Assembly (NCBI GenBank): GCA_022702705.1
Contig: CM040421.1
Location: 64,540,197 to 64,604,196, forward strand
Length of the DNA: 64,000 nucleotides
Reading direction: 5' to 3'
From: Papilionanthe hookeriana x Papilionanthe teres
Lineage: Eukaryota > Streptophyta > Magnoliopsida > Asparagales > Orchidaceae
Both the position numbers and the translations under genes were made by a program. The notes below the pieces were generated by a model, which saw only the letters and a program-made list of their open reading frames with translations, was not told the DNA's origin and made no database searches. This document shows, one piece after another, positions 44,207 through 56,117 of the stretch; the first letter of the stretch is position 1, and the number at the start of each line of letters is the position of its first letter.

Positions 44207-45190
44207 TCAGAGAAAACCAGTGTAATCTGAAATCCATTTTTTCAAGTTTAAGCTGACATGTTTACTAGGAAAAAAATGACACTTCTGTAGGTTGAGTTCC
44301 ATCCCAGAAACAGTAGTAAAGTCATTTAAAATTCTGTGCACAGCCTTTATAGCAGCCTTAGAGGCCCTAGAGAAAATAATTATGTCATCAGCATAGGCAA
44401 GATGGCTGATCCTGATGCTGGATTTGTGATGATATGATAGATGAGGAGCATGTAGGAAGGATTGATCCAAAAGTCTGGAGAGATAATCAAAGGCTAGAAC
44501 GAAAAGAGTAGGAGATAGGGGATCACCTTGTTTGATGCCTCTAGAAGCACTAAAGAAACCATGTCCTTTCCCATTCACTAATACAGAATGAGCATTACTC
44601 TTTAGCCACCTTTTGATGAGTTGAAGAAAGCTTGGCTGGAAACCCCTGACACATAAAACATTAGTGATGAAGTCCCAGCTAATTGAGTCATAAGCCTTCT
44701 TAATGTCTAATTTGAAGATGATATTATGGCCCTACATTTCCTATCGAAATCCAGCAGTAGCTCCTGAGCCAAGAGTATATTATCAGAGATGGTTCTACCT
44801 TTCACAAAGGCTGCCTGGTTGTCCATAATTAGGTTGTTCAAATGAGGTTGGAGTCTGGAAACAAGAATTTTGCTCAGCACTTTGGACATAACAGAAGTTA
44901 AGCTTATGGGTCTGTAGTCAATCCAAGTCTTCCTAATCTTATTTTTAGGCAGCAGCACAATGGTAGATGCAGAGAAATATTTTGGAGGATCCATGCCTTG
45001 AAAGAAAGATTGCATAGCATGAACCACATCCATCCCAACAATGGCCCAGCTAAGCTTATAAAAGGTGGATGTAAAATCATCAGGCCCAGCTGCTTTCTTT
45101 CCATCATAGGAATCTAAAGCAGACTTAATTTCAGCTTCCTCAGGAATATCAGCTAAGCTAAACTCCTACACATATTGATAATTATCTAGA
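44207..45190 (-). pseudogene. LINE reverse transcriptase
   Basis: Conserved LINE RT blocks are present: KTWIDYRPISLTSVMSKVLS, NQAAFVKGRTISDNILLAQE, SRGIKQGDPLSPTLFVLAF and the catalytic AYADDIIIFSRA. The two main open stretches (44707-45033 and 44207-44578) are in different frames, with a further break between. The enzyme would copy the LINE RNA at the nicked target site. The catalytic YADD is intact, but the frame is broken. Confidence 0.92.
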
Positions 45191-45618
45191 AATAACACAT
45201 GTTTAATAGGGTTAGTACAAGTATGAACCTGATTGAACAAACTACTGAAATGGATCACAACATCTCTTGTAATGTCCTCAGCATCAATAAGATTAACTCC
45301 AACAACATTGGTGATATTAAGAATCATATTGCACTTCCTTTTGAAATTGATGTAAGTATGGTAATATTTGGTATTTCTGTCCCCATCAATGAATTTAGCA
45401 GACCCAGCCTTCTACTTGTAGAATTCCTCCTGGTATTTAACTTGAGCTAATAGTTGTTCAGAAGCTGAGAACAAATCAGTTTCACTTTTGTCCCCATGCA
45501 GAAAACCCGCTTCAATATAAGCCACATTGGCTTCAGCCTGCTGAATATTATCATGAATGTTCCCAAAAGTGACCCAGTTCCATCTTTTGAAATGCTTGGC
45601 AGTTAATTTCCGGAGTGT
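45191..45618 (-). pseudogene. LINE ORF2 linker between endonuclease and RT
   Basis: No long minus-strand ORF remains. It links the endonuclease and RT domains of ORF2, and the homologous spacing in L1 elements supports this. No further motif is claimed. Confidence 0.5.
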
Positions 45619-46412
45619 TCAAAGATTACCCCATGGAGTGTAGCCCTTGACAGGTTGCCACACCTTCCCCAGTTCAATCAGAAATTCAGGATGGCAAGTC
45701 CACATATTTTGAAACCTGAAATTCCCTCCAACATTGCCATCAAAGTTTTTAATAGAAATCAATAAAGGTCTGTGATCTGAACAAACCATGAACAGGTGGG
45801 TAACAAAAGTAAAAGGAAAAGTTTGGAGCCAAGAAGAATTCACCAAGACCCTATCCTGTCTCTCCCAGGTATTCCCTCTTCTCCATGTGAAAGAGGGACC
45901 AGTGAAGCCCAAATCAAAGACATTAGCATTAGCAATGAACTGATTAAATCTATCCATAGAAAACCTGTTTGGAGCATTAACTCCTTTCTTTTCTATAGAA
46001 GAAGTAATACAATTAAAATCACCCCCCAATAACCAAAAGGAACTCATGTTATTAGCAATGCTGACCAAATCTGTCCACAAAACCTGCTGTTGTGCTAGAT
46101 TGCAACTGGCATAGATAAAAGTAGCAAAACCCACTGGTCCCTAACAGAGAATTGCATATGGATGAATTGAGAGTTATCCACAATTAAATACCCCTGCAGT
46201 TCTCTTCTAGCAAAAACCTAAATTTTATTATTCAGGTTAACATAACAAGAAAAACTTGAGAAGGATTTGACAATCTTATTGGTATTTTTATGAACCATAG
46301 GTTCCAAAATAGCAAAACACCATAATTTATGTAATTTGACTAACTGTTTAATTCTACTAAGGGAGGTTAGGTGGGCAGCCCCCCTAATATTCCAACACAT
46401 GAAATTGATCAT
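45619..46412 (-). pseudogene. LINE apurinic-type endonuclease
   Basis: It starts MINFMCWNIRGAAHLTS, the usual WNIRG start of plant L1 endonuclease. WLLGGDFNCI carries the GDFN active-site motif and VCSDHRPLLISI the SDH motif. A frame break lies between 46140 and 46218. The enzyme nicks target DNA to prime reverse transcription. Confidence 0.9.
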
Positions 46413-47718
46413 TGAGAGTGGGTTTTCCCTTTCCCCCTAGTCCTGGGGTGAGGAGCATATATGGGGCAATCAGGAGGATCTCCTGAAACCTGAGCTTCTA
46501 GTAAGCCTTGTAACTCAGTTTTTCCTTTCTTTCTCTTATTGCTCTTTTGTGTCTTCCATTTAGCATTCATTTCTTCAGCCACCTCTTTGATTATGCCATC
46601 TGAAATTTCTATCCCTTTTTTAGATACAGAAACAAAACTTCTTTGCTTCAAGGGACTGGAAGCATCTGTTTGAACAACTTCCCCATTATTTGACATCTGC
46701 TCATCCTGAACTCCAACTAGATCCTTATCAATTTCTTCTGGCATATCAGGAATACTATTATGAGGTTCCAGATTAATGACTTCCATGTTTACATTTTCTT
46801 GTTAAACTTCTGGAGGTGTAGGAGGAGTGCTGTTAGTAGCAACCACCTTACCTGGGCCAGAATTCCTCTTTCTGGAAGGGGGATGCAGCCTGTAGCATTG
46901 ATCCATAAGATGACCAAACATTCTGCAATGTTGGCAATAATGTGGCTTAAACTCTACTTCAACCTCTTGCAAAAAACCCTCTTCAGGAACATCTTCATCA
47001 GTTCTAATCCATATCATCTTCAGATCAGGTAATGTTATGTCTCTCTCCACCAATACCCTGGCAGCAGCTGGTCTGGCCATATCAAATGTGTGTGTGTCTA
47101 TTTTCAGAGGTAGGCCCAAGGCTTGGCTAATATTGTACAAGGCGTTGTGTTTATATAATTGTACAGGTAAATCTGGGAATTTAAACCACATGGGGATAAT
47201 TGGTGGCACCCTCAAGGGGTCAAAATCTGGTGTCTATTTCAAAATTTTCATGGATGTTCCAACTATCAGAATAGATTGCTTCCCAAATATTTTTGCATAA
47301 TCTTCCTCATTGGATAGTCTAATGAGTAAATTCCTCCCATCCAGCAAGCCCGGTTCCAGCTTCCAACCAGATTTAGCTCCTCAAAACATTTCCTAACATA
47401 ATCCATTTTGGGATGTCCCAATTGGAATTTGCCAATGAGACAGTACTTGATAGCCTCATTCAGACATTGCATGTCCTATTTGGAAAATAAAATAGCAGGC
47501 ATTCCATCTTTGCTACCTATAGGCCTGATGTAAGGGCATGTTACTTTACCAGCAGCAGTGTCATGCATGGCTTGGGGAAATACAAGATGATCAAAGTTCT
47601 TATGAGAAGGTTGTCCCTTCCCCACAACTCCAGCATATGTGGCCTTTGCCCACATGACATTAGTATTCAAATCAATAGGAAAAGACTTGGCAGAGGGGTT
47701 TGCCATCACTAGCAGCAC
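46409..47718 (-). pseudogene. LINE ORF1: DUF4283-type RNA-binding protein with zinc knuckle
   Basis: The start near 47706 reads MANPSAKSFPIDL. The middle has the DUF4283 pattern (IPMWFKFPDLPVQLYKHNAL, LPLKIDTHTFDMARPAAARV, LVERDITLPDLKMIWI), then a CCHC zinc knuckle (YCQHCRMFGHLMDQCYRL) and a basic tail ending just at the ORF2 start. A stop near 47476 and a frame change near 47250 break it. In plant L1 elements ORF1 packages the RNA. Confidence 0.85.
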
Positions 47719-48124
47719 CTTACACCTCAGTCCCAGAAATCACACTCCCAGGAGGGAGGCCACTTAAAGCCAAAACAGTTGAGTGAAACAAAGAGACAAC
47801 AAAGTGCAAAAAAAAAAAACAAAAGTCACTAGTGTAGAGTCAGTACAGCAACATGCAGCAGCTAGAAAACCACCAGAAGATCAGCACCAAAACAAACCAG
47901 AGGGAGGAGACCAATGTAACAGTAACCTCCTTCAGAAAATTTAAAAACAACCCAGCCCGGGAAAACCAAAAGGCTGAAATAGAGGCACAGGAAGCTAGAA
48001 CCCAAGCCACTCCAATGAAAAAACAGTGAGAGCACCAGGAAGAGCACCTACCAGTGTCAGCCAAACTCACAGCCGCCATGACCAGCAAGCAAACCCTAGC
48101 AGGCCCTCTCTCTCCTCAGCCGCT
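47719..48124 (-). other. LINE 5' UTR
   Basis: Moderately GC-rich sequence upstream of ORF1, beginning AGCGGCTGAGGAGAGAGAGG on the minus strand. A purine-rich 5' end is common in plant L1. The open frames here are not convincing. Confidence 0.5.
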
Positions 48125-50472
48125 TGTTGACCTCATTTTTGATGAGGTCTTCTCTTCTTCCCTTTAGTACTTTGGATCTAGCCTTAGGCTTTTCCTTTGA
48201 CTATCTTAGAGGACTAGAATTGGGACCCACCTTTTAGAAATTCAAACCACTTCTTAACTCCCCGCAAACTCCACAAACTTGATCGTAGACCCCTAATCAC
48301 CTAGAGGGTTGAAATCAAATGTGGAAGTTTAAAGGATGAGTTCCTATAGGACTCTTTGGCCTTAGGACTGCCTCAGGTGGCCTGGTCTGGTGAAGGGCTG
48401 ACTTTCACACACCTCCTAAAACCACACCCATACCTAACTTGACCTCCTGACTCATGTAGGTGATTCACATGGATGGTCCTTAACCCTAAGCCCTCGCGCA
48501 AGAGGTTAGGAACAACATAGTGGATGCCTCAAATGAGTCCCTTCATGGGCTCGATGTGGGCTTGATGTGGCTTCATGGCTCAACCAAAATGATTTCATTC
48601 CACTCAAATTTACCTAATCTTCAATTTTCCAAATTTTCAATTTTTGACCCCGGGACCCTACACCCGCTAACTCTACCCAAAACCCTTAAAATTACCCAAA
48701 TTTCTCAAAAATTTCCAAATAACCCAAGATTCCTCAAAATTCAATCCCAAACATTTCCACATCACTCAAATTGATCATCTATACCCAAAAATATCAAAAA
48801 TTCCAAGAAAACCTCCCAATACCCTCCAAATACCCAAAATACCCCTCTTGACCCAAAAATTCAAAAAATTCAGAAAATTCCCAGAAAATTCCAGAAAATC
48901 CCAAATATTCCCAATTTCATTTTGTTCAACTACACCATGGGCCAATTTTGTCAATTTACACTACTTTTGTCAAACCCCCAATTTGACTCATTTTAACCCA
49001 AAGTGAACCCAATGTCAAACCAAACCTATCCAATTGACCCAAATTCTGGTCAAACTCAATTCTAAACTTCAATTCAACATTCCTAACACCAATCTAGACC
49101 AAATCCAAGTCCAATTTGATTGACATTTGGATTCAATTTCACTTTTGGCCTTAAAGCCCAATTTGGACCCATGACCCAAACCTAACCCAAACTCACCCAA
49201 TTCAACTCCAATTAACCCCAAATCTTTTCTAAATCTTCCTTAGCATCCCCACAAGCATAACACTAACATGATTTGCCCAAAATTTGGACCCAAACCCCAC
49301 TCAAATTCAACCCAAAGCTAAAAGGCCCAATTTTGACCTAAACCCAAACCTAACCCAAATGGGCCCAAACCCCAAAATCAAAGCCCAACCAAAGTCAAAA
49401 CCTCTTTGAAACACTCCCATAGACATTTCTCAACATTAATTTTACATCAATTTCAACCCTAGCCCAACATTGGCCCAACTTGGCCCACTTGGACCTATAT
49501 TGGCCCATTCACCAAAAGAGCCCAAATTCAACCCAATTCAAACCCAAATCACTCCCAATTTGCTTCAAGTCACTCATGATACATCCATGAGCTAAACCCA
49601 ACAATTATTTGGCCCAACCTCTTTACAAAATTTCATCCCAAAATCCATTTTAAAATTCAAAAGCCCACTTTCCTAAACCATTTTAAAAGCCCATCCTTCA
49701 CCACATCCAAAGGCCCAAAATTGGTCCCAAAGCCCACATGATATTTCTCTACATCATCCATTCAATTAAAATCATCCCTAAGTCCTAAATTCATCATCAA
49801 ATCATTCCAAATCAAGTCTCATACAAATTTCCATCAAATTACCAAAAATTCCTAAAATCCATTTTTATGAAATTGACCCAACCTTTTCCCAAGCCAAATG
49901 GAGCCATGAAGCCATGCACAAGCCATATGCAAGCCATGGCAGCCCACTTTACACATCACCATGTCATTTTTGGCAAAAGGAGGGAGTCCTTTAATGATTC
50001 CCTTAAGGGTGATTTAGCCACTTCCATGACTCCACTAAACCATGCTTAAACTTAATTGTACTTGGATGGTGACCCTTCCCCACTAATTAAGCCGACCTAA
50101 ACCACTTTATCTTCAGCCCAAACTAGCCATGGGAAGGTGCACCTAGCACAATCCATGCATTTGACCAATTTGAGCCAAAATATACCCATACCCCATTCTA
50201 CTTTGATTCAAACACTTTACACATGTCCAAGCCCAATTGCCTTCACCAACTTCAAGCCCTGGATCTCCTGACCCTGAGAGTGACCAATGCCTGGCCGGCC
50301 AGCCACCATGTCGCCGGAAAACACCATGGCGGAGAGCTCACATGTGAGCCCAACTTGGAATTCTCACCTGCTGAGCTGCCCCATCCCCAGTGGCCATTGG
50401 AGCTGTTCTTCTCTTGCCAAGAGCAAGCTGATCCCAAGCCCTAACTCTCCCGGGAGGCCCTCCACCCTCTCC

Positions 50473-50480
50473 TATTTAAA
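50473..50480 (+). promoter_or_regulatory. TATA-like element of element D LTR
   Basis: CCTATTTAAACACC, repeated at the matching place in the 3' LTR (61322-61329) and in A (25092-25100). It would put the transcription start near 50505 and make the R-U5 leader about 5 kb long. Confidence 0.5.
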
Positions 50481-50897
50481 CACCACCCCTCTCGGCCATG
50501 AGAGGTGCTGAAACAAAACCTTAAGGAAACTCGCCAAAATTGTTCCGGACTCCTCCCCATACACGAGCACTTGATCCCCACCGAGATCCCCCTGCCATTT
50601 CTTCTCTGCGAGCTCAATTTCGAGTTGAAATCTAGGCCCAAAACCGGGACACTTCTCCACAGTGAGCCAATCCCCAAATTGATTGGTTCTACACCTTCAC
50701 TGCGACCAAGGGAAGGTGTCCACCAACAAAAGCCCCATCTCCGAGGCCACCCGGTTGCTCCAGCCTCCAAGCTTTGTGATCGGGCTTGGTCGAAATCCCA
50801 CCTAGACAATTCACTGCACCAGGAGACTTCATCCGGAGCTTGTCGGGATCCAATCGAAGGTGCAAAACCCTCAGATCGAAGCCACACTTCTCTGAGC

Positions 50898-50909
50898 AAA
50901 GGTATGAGC
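50898..50909 (+). promoter_or_regulatory. Splice-donor-like site in LTR leader (element D)
   Basis: CAAAG/GTATGAGC, about 420 nt after the TATA-like element, identical at 61749-61760 and similar in A and C. Confidence 0.45.
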
Positions 50910-53089
50910 TAATTCTTCATCCCGAGCTTCTGGAGATTCTCCATTTCAAATGCTTTAATTTCAATGCATGATCACCGTATTGATGTGTTCGTCTCTCCAA
51001 GACGAATCCATAGAGCATAAGAACATGAAAATCCATTAGTATCGAGTGAGATATTAGGGATTTAGTGTGAACGGCTCTCGGGTGAGGACACTTGGGGACA
51101 ATGAACGGATGCCGTCCATTCAATACACACGCGGACGGGCGGCCAGGATCGCATCGGATCAGGAGACGATATGAGAACCGCGGGGCCCGGGCTACTGACT
51201 CAGATGGCGGCATCGAATGGGAGCGCGACTCGTGTGCGTTCGGAGCTGCCAAGGTTGACGCGGCGTAGCGTGGATAAATAGAAAATTAGGGATTTTTCTG
51301 ATTTATTTAATTCCCTAAACTTCAAAAATTCATAACTTTGTGTAGAAAAATCAGAAAAATAAAATAAAAATACCCTCTTGCTCGAGTGAACGGAGGAGAA
51401 TAATGTGGAAAAGAAATTATTTAATTTTATCAAGTATTTTATTTTTAATAATTTATTTACTCTCTGCATATTTTTAATTCTCCATGCATGTATACAATTC
51501 ACCATGGCATGAGACCATAGGGCTTTTGAAGCCTCTGAATTTGGGAACATTCCCCGAATTTTCCAAAGTCGAGGCCATCCCTATGAAAAGTTATTGATTT
51601 TTCAAATTCATATTACTGTTTTGAGTATTTTAATTCCAATAAATAGCATGTTGTGAAATAAATTCTAGGAAAATTTGGTGATCTTCCTTATGACCAGAGG
51701 ACCATAGGAAAAATAGGTTTTGAGTTAGTTCATTTAAAACAACCCTAATTGGCTTAAACACCCAAAATGGTTCTCTAATTAATTAGAGCTAACCATACAT
51801 AAAATTGACTTAAAATCAATTCTCCACTGACCTTTAGGATCAGAGGAACCCACCATAAAAATTTGAGGTCAATTGGACTTGGTTAGCCCTACTAATTGGG
51901 TTGATTAAGCCATTTAGTCATTTTAAACTTTAAAAATTCATAACTTTCAAAATACTTTTTAAAAATTCACCAAATTGGTTTTGCAGCCTCTCTGATATGA
52001 GGGGAATTTAAGAAAATTAAAATTTCAATTTTCTAAAAAAGTTGATTTTTAATATTATTTTAATATTTTAATAATTAAAAAATAATAAAAAATCACAAAA
52101 ATAATAAAATTCACCAAAATGTCACATTTTGAATTTTAATCACTTAGGAACAAACCCCATATTTTTCTTAGGTCTATTTAGTGATATATTAAATTTTAAA
52201 GCCCTAGGGTAATTTTAAAATTAAAAAAAATGTATTTTCTAGCATTTTCACTAAAATAATTATAATAAATCATAGAAAAATCAGAAAATTGTAAAATTTG
52301 ATTCTCTAATTTCCTTGATATCAGATAGGTTTTTGAAAAAATATAAAATTCATTTTCAACATTTATTTTATTTTTAAATTAATTAACATTCCAAAATTTA
52401 AAATAACTATAATAAAAATAATATAATTCAAAAAATCACCAAAATTGGTCCAAGTGGTCCTCTGGTCATTAGGAATGTCCTCTAATTTTCTTAAGGATAG
52501 AAACTTTCCCTTGGTCATGTTATTAAATTTTCCTTGGAAATCTCTATTTTCCACCAAAAATAATTATATAAATAAATTAAATGCAGAAAAATCACATTTT
52601 CTCCTCTCATGTGTTTATTGACATATGAGTGAAGTCATATAAAAATTTTAAGTTCATTTGAGTTCAATTTAGTGAGTTATGAAATTATTAAGCTTAAAGG
52701 GCAAAATGGTAATTAAAATTTTTAATCTTTAATTAAAACTTTAGGTTTAATAAAAAATTAATAAGTAAAATATTTGATCCTAATCTGATTTGGATGATTG
52801 AAATTTAAATAATTAAAGGGTAGAAACCCATTAAACAATTTTAAAATAATTAAACCTTAATTAAATAATTGATTAAATTTGGAAGAATAATAAAATTGGA
52901 ATTATTAAAATAGGATATTATTAGGAAGATATTTATTCTTTAATTTAAAAATCCCTAAATTAATTATCTCATTAATATTCAATTCTTAATTAAAATGATA
53001 ACTCAAATTCAAAACATTAAAATACTTAATCATTAAACTAAAATTAAATTATTAAACTCTTTTAAAAATTTCAATTAAAATTAAAAAAT

Positions 53090-53470
53090 AAAATTAAATT
53101 AAAAATTAAATTAAATTAAGTAAATTAAATTGGATTAAATTAAATTAAATTAAAATTAAAAGTTGAATTAAATTAAATTAAATTAAATTAAATTAAATTA
53201 AAAGCAAAATTAAATTAAATTAAATGAATTAAATTAAATTAAATTAAATGAATTAAAATTAAATTAAATTAAATTAAATTAAATTAAATTAAATTAAATT
53301 AAATTAAATTAAATCAAATCAAATTAAATTAAATCAAATTAAATTAAAATTAAATCAAATCAAATTAAGTTAGTGTAACATCAAATCAAACTAAATTGAA
53401 TTAAATTGAATTAAATTAAATTAAAAACTCAATTAAATTAAATTAAATTAAATTAAGTTGAATTAAATAT
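53090..53470. repeat. (AATTA)n low-complexity expansion
   Basis: About 380 bp of TTAAATTAAA pentamer repeats with few interruptions. The 3' LTR enters the same tract at about 63900 and runs off the window. The aligned part of the LTRs of A and C has no such expansion, which partly explains the greater LTR length of D. Confidence 0.9.
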
Positions 53471-54010
53471 AACATCACCAAAGACATAAAGAATTCAAAA
53501 TAAATCTAAAATAACTTGAACACTATTCCAAATTTAAACCCATTAATGGAAATTAAATTAAATCATAAACCATTTGAACATCAATTTACCCTCGAAAGCT
53601 TTAGTTATCATAACTCCTGAACAGAATATTAAATGAAATGTTACTTCACCTATAGGATATTCAAATGTCCTAGTTCACTGAGTAAGATAATAACAAAACT
53701 TAACTAAACCTCGGACGATTAATTCATTTGTGTAATTGAATCCATTTGGACTTAAAACAATTCTAGCAATATTGAAAAGATGTTTAAGATTCTTCTTAAA
53801 CACTTTATCAATATGATAGGATGTTTATAAGAACAATTGAACTCAATTGTTCTTTGATGAAGAAAATCGTCCTCAAACTAAAACACAAGGAACCTAGATG
53901 TCATAGGAAATGACTAGCTATAGGATTAGGAATTTGGTAGAAAACCATAACCCTTCCCTTAGCTTTACCTAGGAACTTGCTTAAATATTCTAATTGTGTT
54001 TTAAGTGCAG

Positions 54011-54036
54011 CTTGGGATGACGAGAAGACCCTCCAG
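54011..54036 (+). other. 26-nt micro-exon-like block in element D LTR
   Basis: CTTGGGATGACGAGAAGACC plus CTCCAG, preceded by TTTTAAGTGCAG and followed by GTATGC. If used, it would lie 3.1 kb downstream of the donor-like site at 50902. Confidence 0.5.
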
Positions 54037-55234
54037 GTATGCTTTTATTTTATTGCAATTTACTTTCTTGCAATTTACATTATTGCAATTTCATCAATCG
54101 CATCGCACTTACTTTTCTTGCATGATAAACAATTGTTGCATGAAAACCCACACCTTTAGGATAGTCCCTAAAACTGAAACCAAAACTAAGTTAAAAGTCA
54201 TTGCAAGATAAAATTCACCGCCACAACATTTCAAAATATAAAACAACTCAAAATTTAATCACAAATAGAACACAAAACTACAATTACAATTAAATTAAAA
54301 CGTCCTGTTGGATGATCGGGAATACCTCGGATGATGTAACCTACGTGTTGCTAACGGGATTTCCCACGGTCTAAATGAAAGTGTGGAACTCATTCAGTTG
54401 AGTTTAGCAAATTCATCCGGACTAAGTGAATCCGATAAAAATAATGATGCCGGAAGGATGGAACCGTGGGATCTTAACCGGTGTCGTTATAATCAACTTT
54501 AAGATTTGTTTTAATTAAAACATAAAAAACACTTGGAAATTAAGATTTTCTCTAAACCAAAACACTTTCCTCATCCCCCGATTTATGATTTCTAAAACTA
54601 AACCTCCGCAACAACAAGGAGCTCGGAGCATGGTGGGCAAGCACGGCCATCGTCATCGAGCAAAACTCGAGTCTACTTCAGCAAAACTTTCCTAGAATTA
54701 AATAACAAGGCCATAAGACTTCGAGGTAGTTTGCCTAGTGCAACATAAACCCTCAACTCTTCGTTAGGCATTTGCATAGCAAATTAAGCCCTAACCGGTC
54801 TTAGGATTCTGAGGTAGTCGTCTGATACGACATAAACCCTCACATCTTCGAGGCTATTTGTGTGATTTTATCATACAAATATAAGCCCTAATTAATTAAA
54901 ATTGGCAAGATCAAAACATTAAATAAATATTAGGACTTTCCTAAACTCAAGCTAAACAATAGGATAGTCGGGAAATTACCGAAGTTCACTTCGAATTTGT
55001 GATTTCTCCTACTTTTCTTCCTTTGAATTCCCAAAACAAAATGTTCCAAATTTGATCCATTCCCTATTGAAATTCCAAAATTCAATCCTTTGAAAACTTA
55101 AACTTTGAAATTCTTGAGAGCGAAATTATTGATTATTATCGAGAGTTTTCTTAGGTGATTCCCGTCACTTAAGATGTAATTAACTATAGGGGCTTGCCCT
55201 TATAGGGAATTTTAAAGAACTCGAGTAATATAAA

Positions 55235-55264
55235 CCCTGTTTAATGCTTTCATATTAAGCAGGG
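55235..55264 (+). other. Conserved RNA stem-loop near LTR 3' end (element D)
   Basis: CCCTGTTTAAT pairs over 11 bp with ATTAAGCAGGG. The C to T change relative to A is tolerated as a T-G wobble. Confidence 0.75.
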
Positions 55265-55596
55265 GAATTTGTCGGCCTATAAAATTGGTTCACAGACCAA
55301 ACGGATGTCACAAATCTTCTTGTTTATTTAATCGAGCCCCACCGTCAAGCAGTGTGTCTATCCTTAGGGATAGATACACGGTTTGTGGTACGGTGCTCGT
55401 TTATATAAACTATTTGGGATGTGAGATCGGTTTAATCTCATATCTTAAAACCTTCAAATTTAAAATTATTTTCAAAATCAAATACTACTTTTCAAATTAT
55501 TTATTTAAATTAAATTAAAAATTCGCCGACAACTTCTGTTAGGCGACCCCCTTTTCAAAATAAAACACACAACCTAAAAAATATGCCGACAACTTC

Positions 55597-55614
55597 TGGC
55601 GACTCCGCTGGGGA
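55597..55614 (+). promoter_or_regulatory. Primer binding site, tRNA-Arg type (element D)
   Basis: TGGCGACTCCGCTGGGGA, complementary to the 3' end of plant tRNA-Arg(ACG) with one G-U wobble. It starts 5 nt after the LTR end. Confidence 0.85.
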
Positions 55615-56117
55615 CAATTCCTCTCTCCATTATAATCAGATAATTCTGCTTTCAAAAATCGGTAGTGCATCCATGTCCTTAATGGATCAAACTACCCTTC
55701 TTTCAGTTGGAATACTATGTTCATTTCTACCTTGAACAAGTATAGCCAACATTCTCTCGGATTTAGGAGCCACTGTTTAGACACCCATAAATAGAGAGGT
55801 TCTGAGATCCTTTTACCTCATTTTCGAGGTGGGGTGGACCCCAATAGGTGTTAGTTTAGGAGTGATCCTTCGAGACGAGAAGTCTTGCATAAGACCTTTT
55901 CCTTTCCAACTCTGAATCGGATTCCTTACCTTCTCTACACCTTTGAACATTCCGTTCTAAATAAACGAACCCTATAATAAATGATTCTTTTAACAAATGA
56001 TTCCTTCTTATAAATACTTGAACAAGAATGAGTTCGGACTCTTTTCAATTCCTTTCTTTTCGTCCTAAAGAAAAGAAGCATAACTTGGGACTGACAACCA
56101 GAATCTACCCTGCAGAA
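55615..56117 (+). other. 5' leader of element D
   Basis: Untranslated. It contains a CCTCATTTTCGAGG palindrome (55817-55830), the motif TGGACCCCAATAGGTGT (55835-55851) complementary to the 3' PPT-adjacent block, and a hairpin GTCTT-GCAT-AAGAC (55882-55895). Element A conserves the last two. Confidence 0.65.

Larger units (their letters stand above)
43181..48124 (-). mobile_element. L1-type LINE, decayed
   Basis: On the minus strand: a 5' region beginning near 48124, ORF1, endonuclease, reverse transcriptase, a zf-RVT-like segment and a plant-type RNase H near the 3' end. No clear poly(A) tail or target duplication is visible at 43180. The 5' end abuts the LTR start of element D exactly, so D may have inserted in or beside the LINE. 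All ORFs carry stops or frameshifts. Confidence 0.9.
48125..55591 (+). repeat. 5' LTR of element D (7,467 bp)
   Basis: TGTTGACC to GCCGACA, with inverted ends. It aligns with 58957-64000 at a near-constant offset of about 10.83-10.85 kb. U3 (about 2.35 kb) is C-rich, TATTTAAA lies at 50473-50480, a GC-rich segment with CpG lies at 51080-51270, and the remaining 4 kb are AT-rich. A duplicated GCCGACAACTTCTG near 55527 and 55586 shows a small rearrangement at the 3' end. Confidence 0.88.

Noticed and set aside
50505..50912. 135-codon ORF just after the TATA-like element in the D LTR
   Set aside because: The 3' LTR copy breaks the frame early and the LTRs of A and C do not keep it, so it is more likely untranslated leader.
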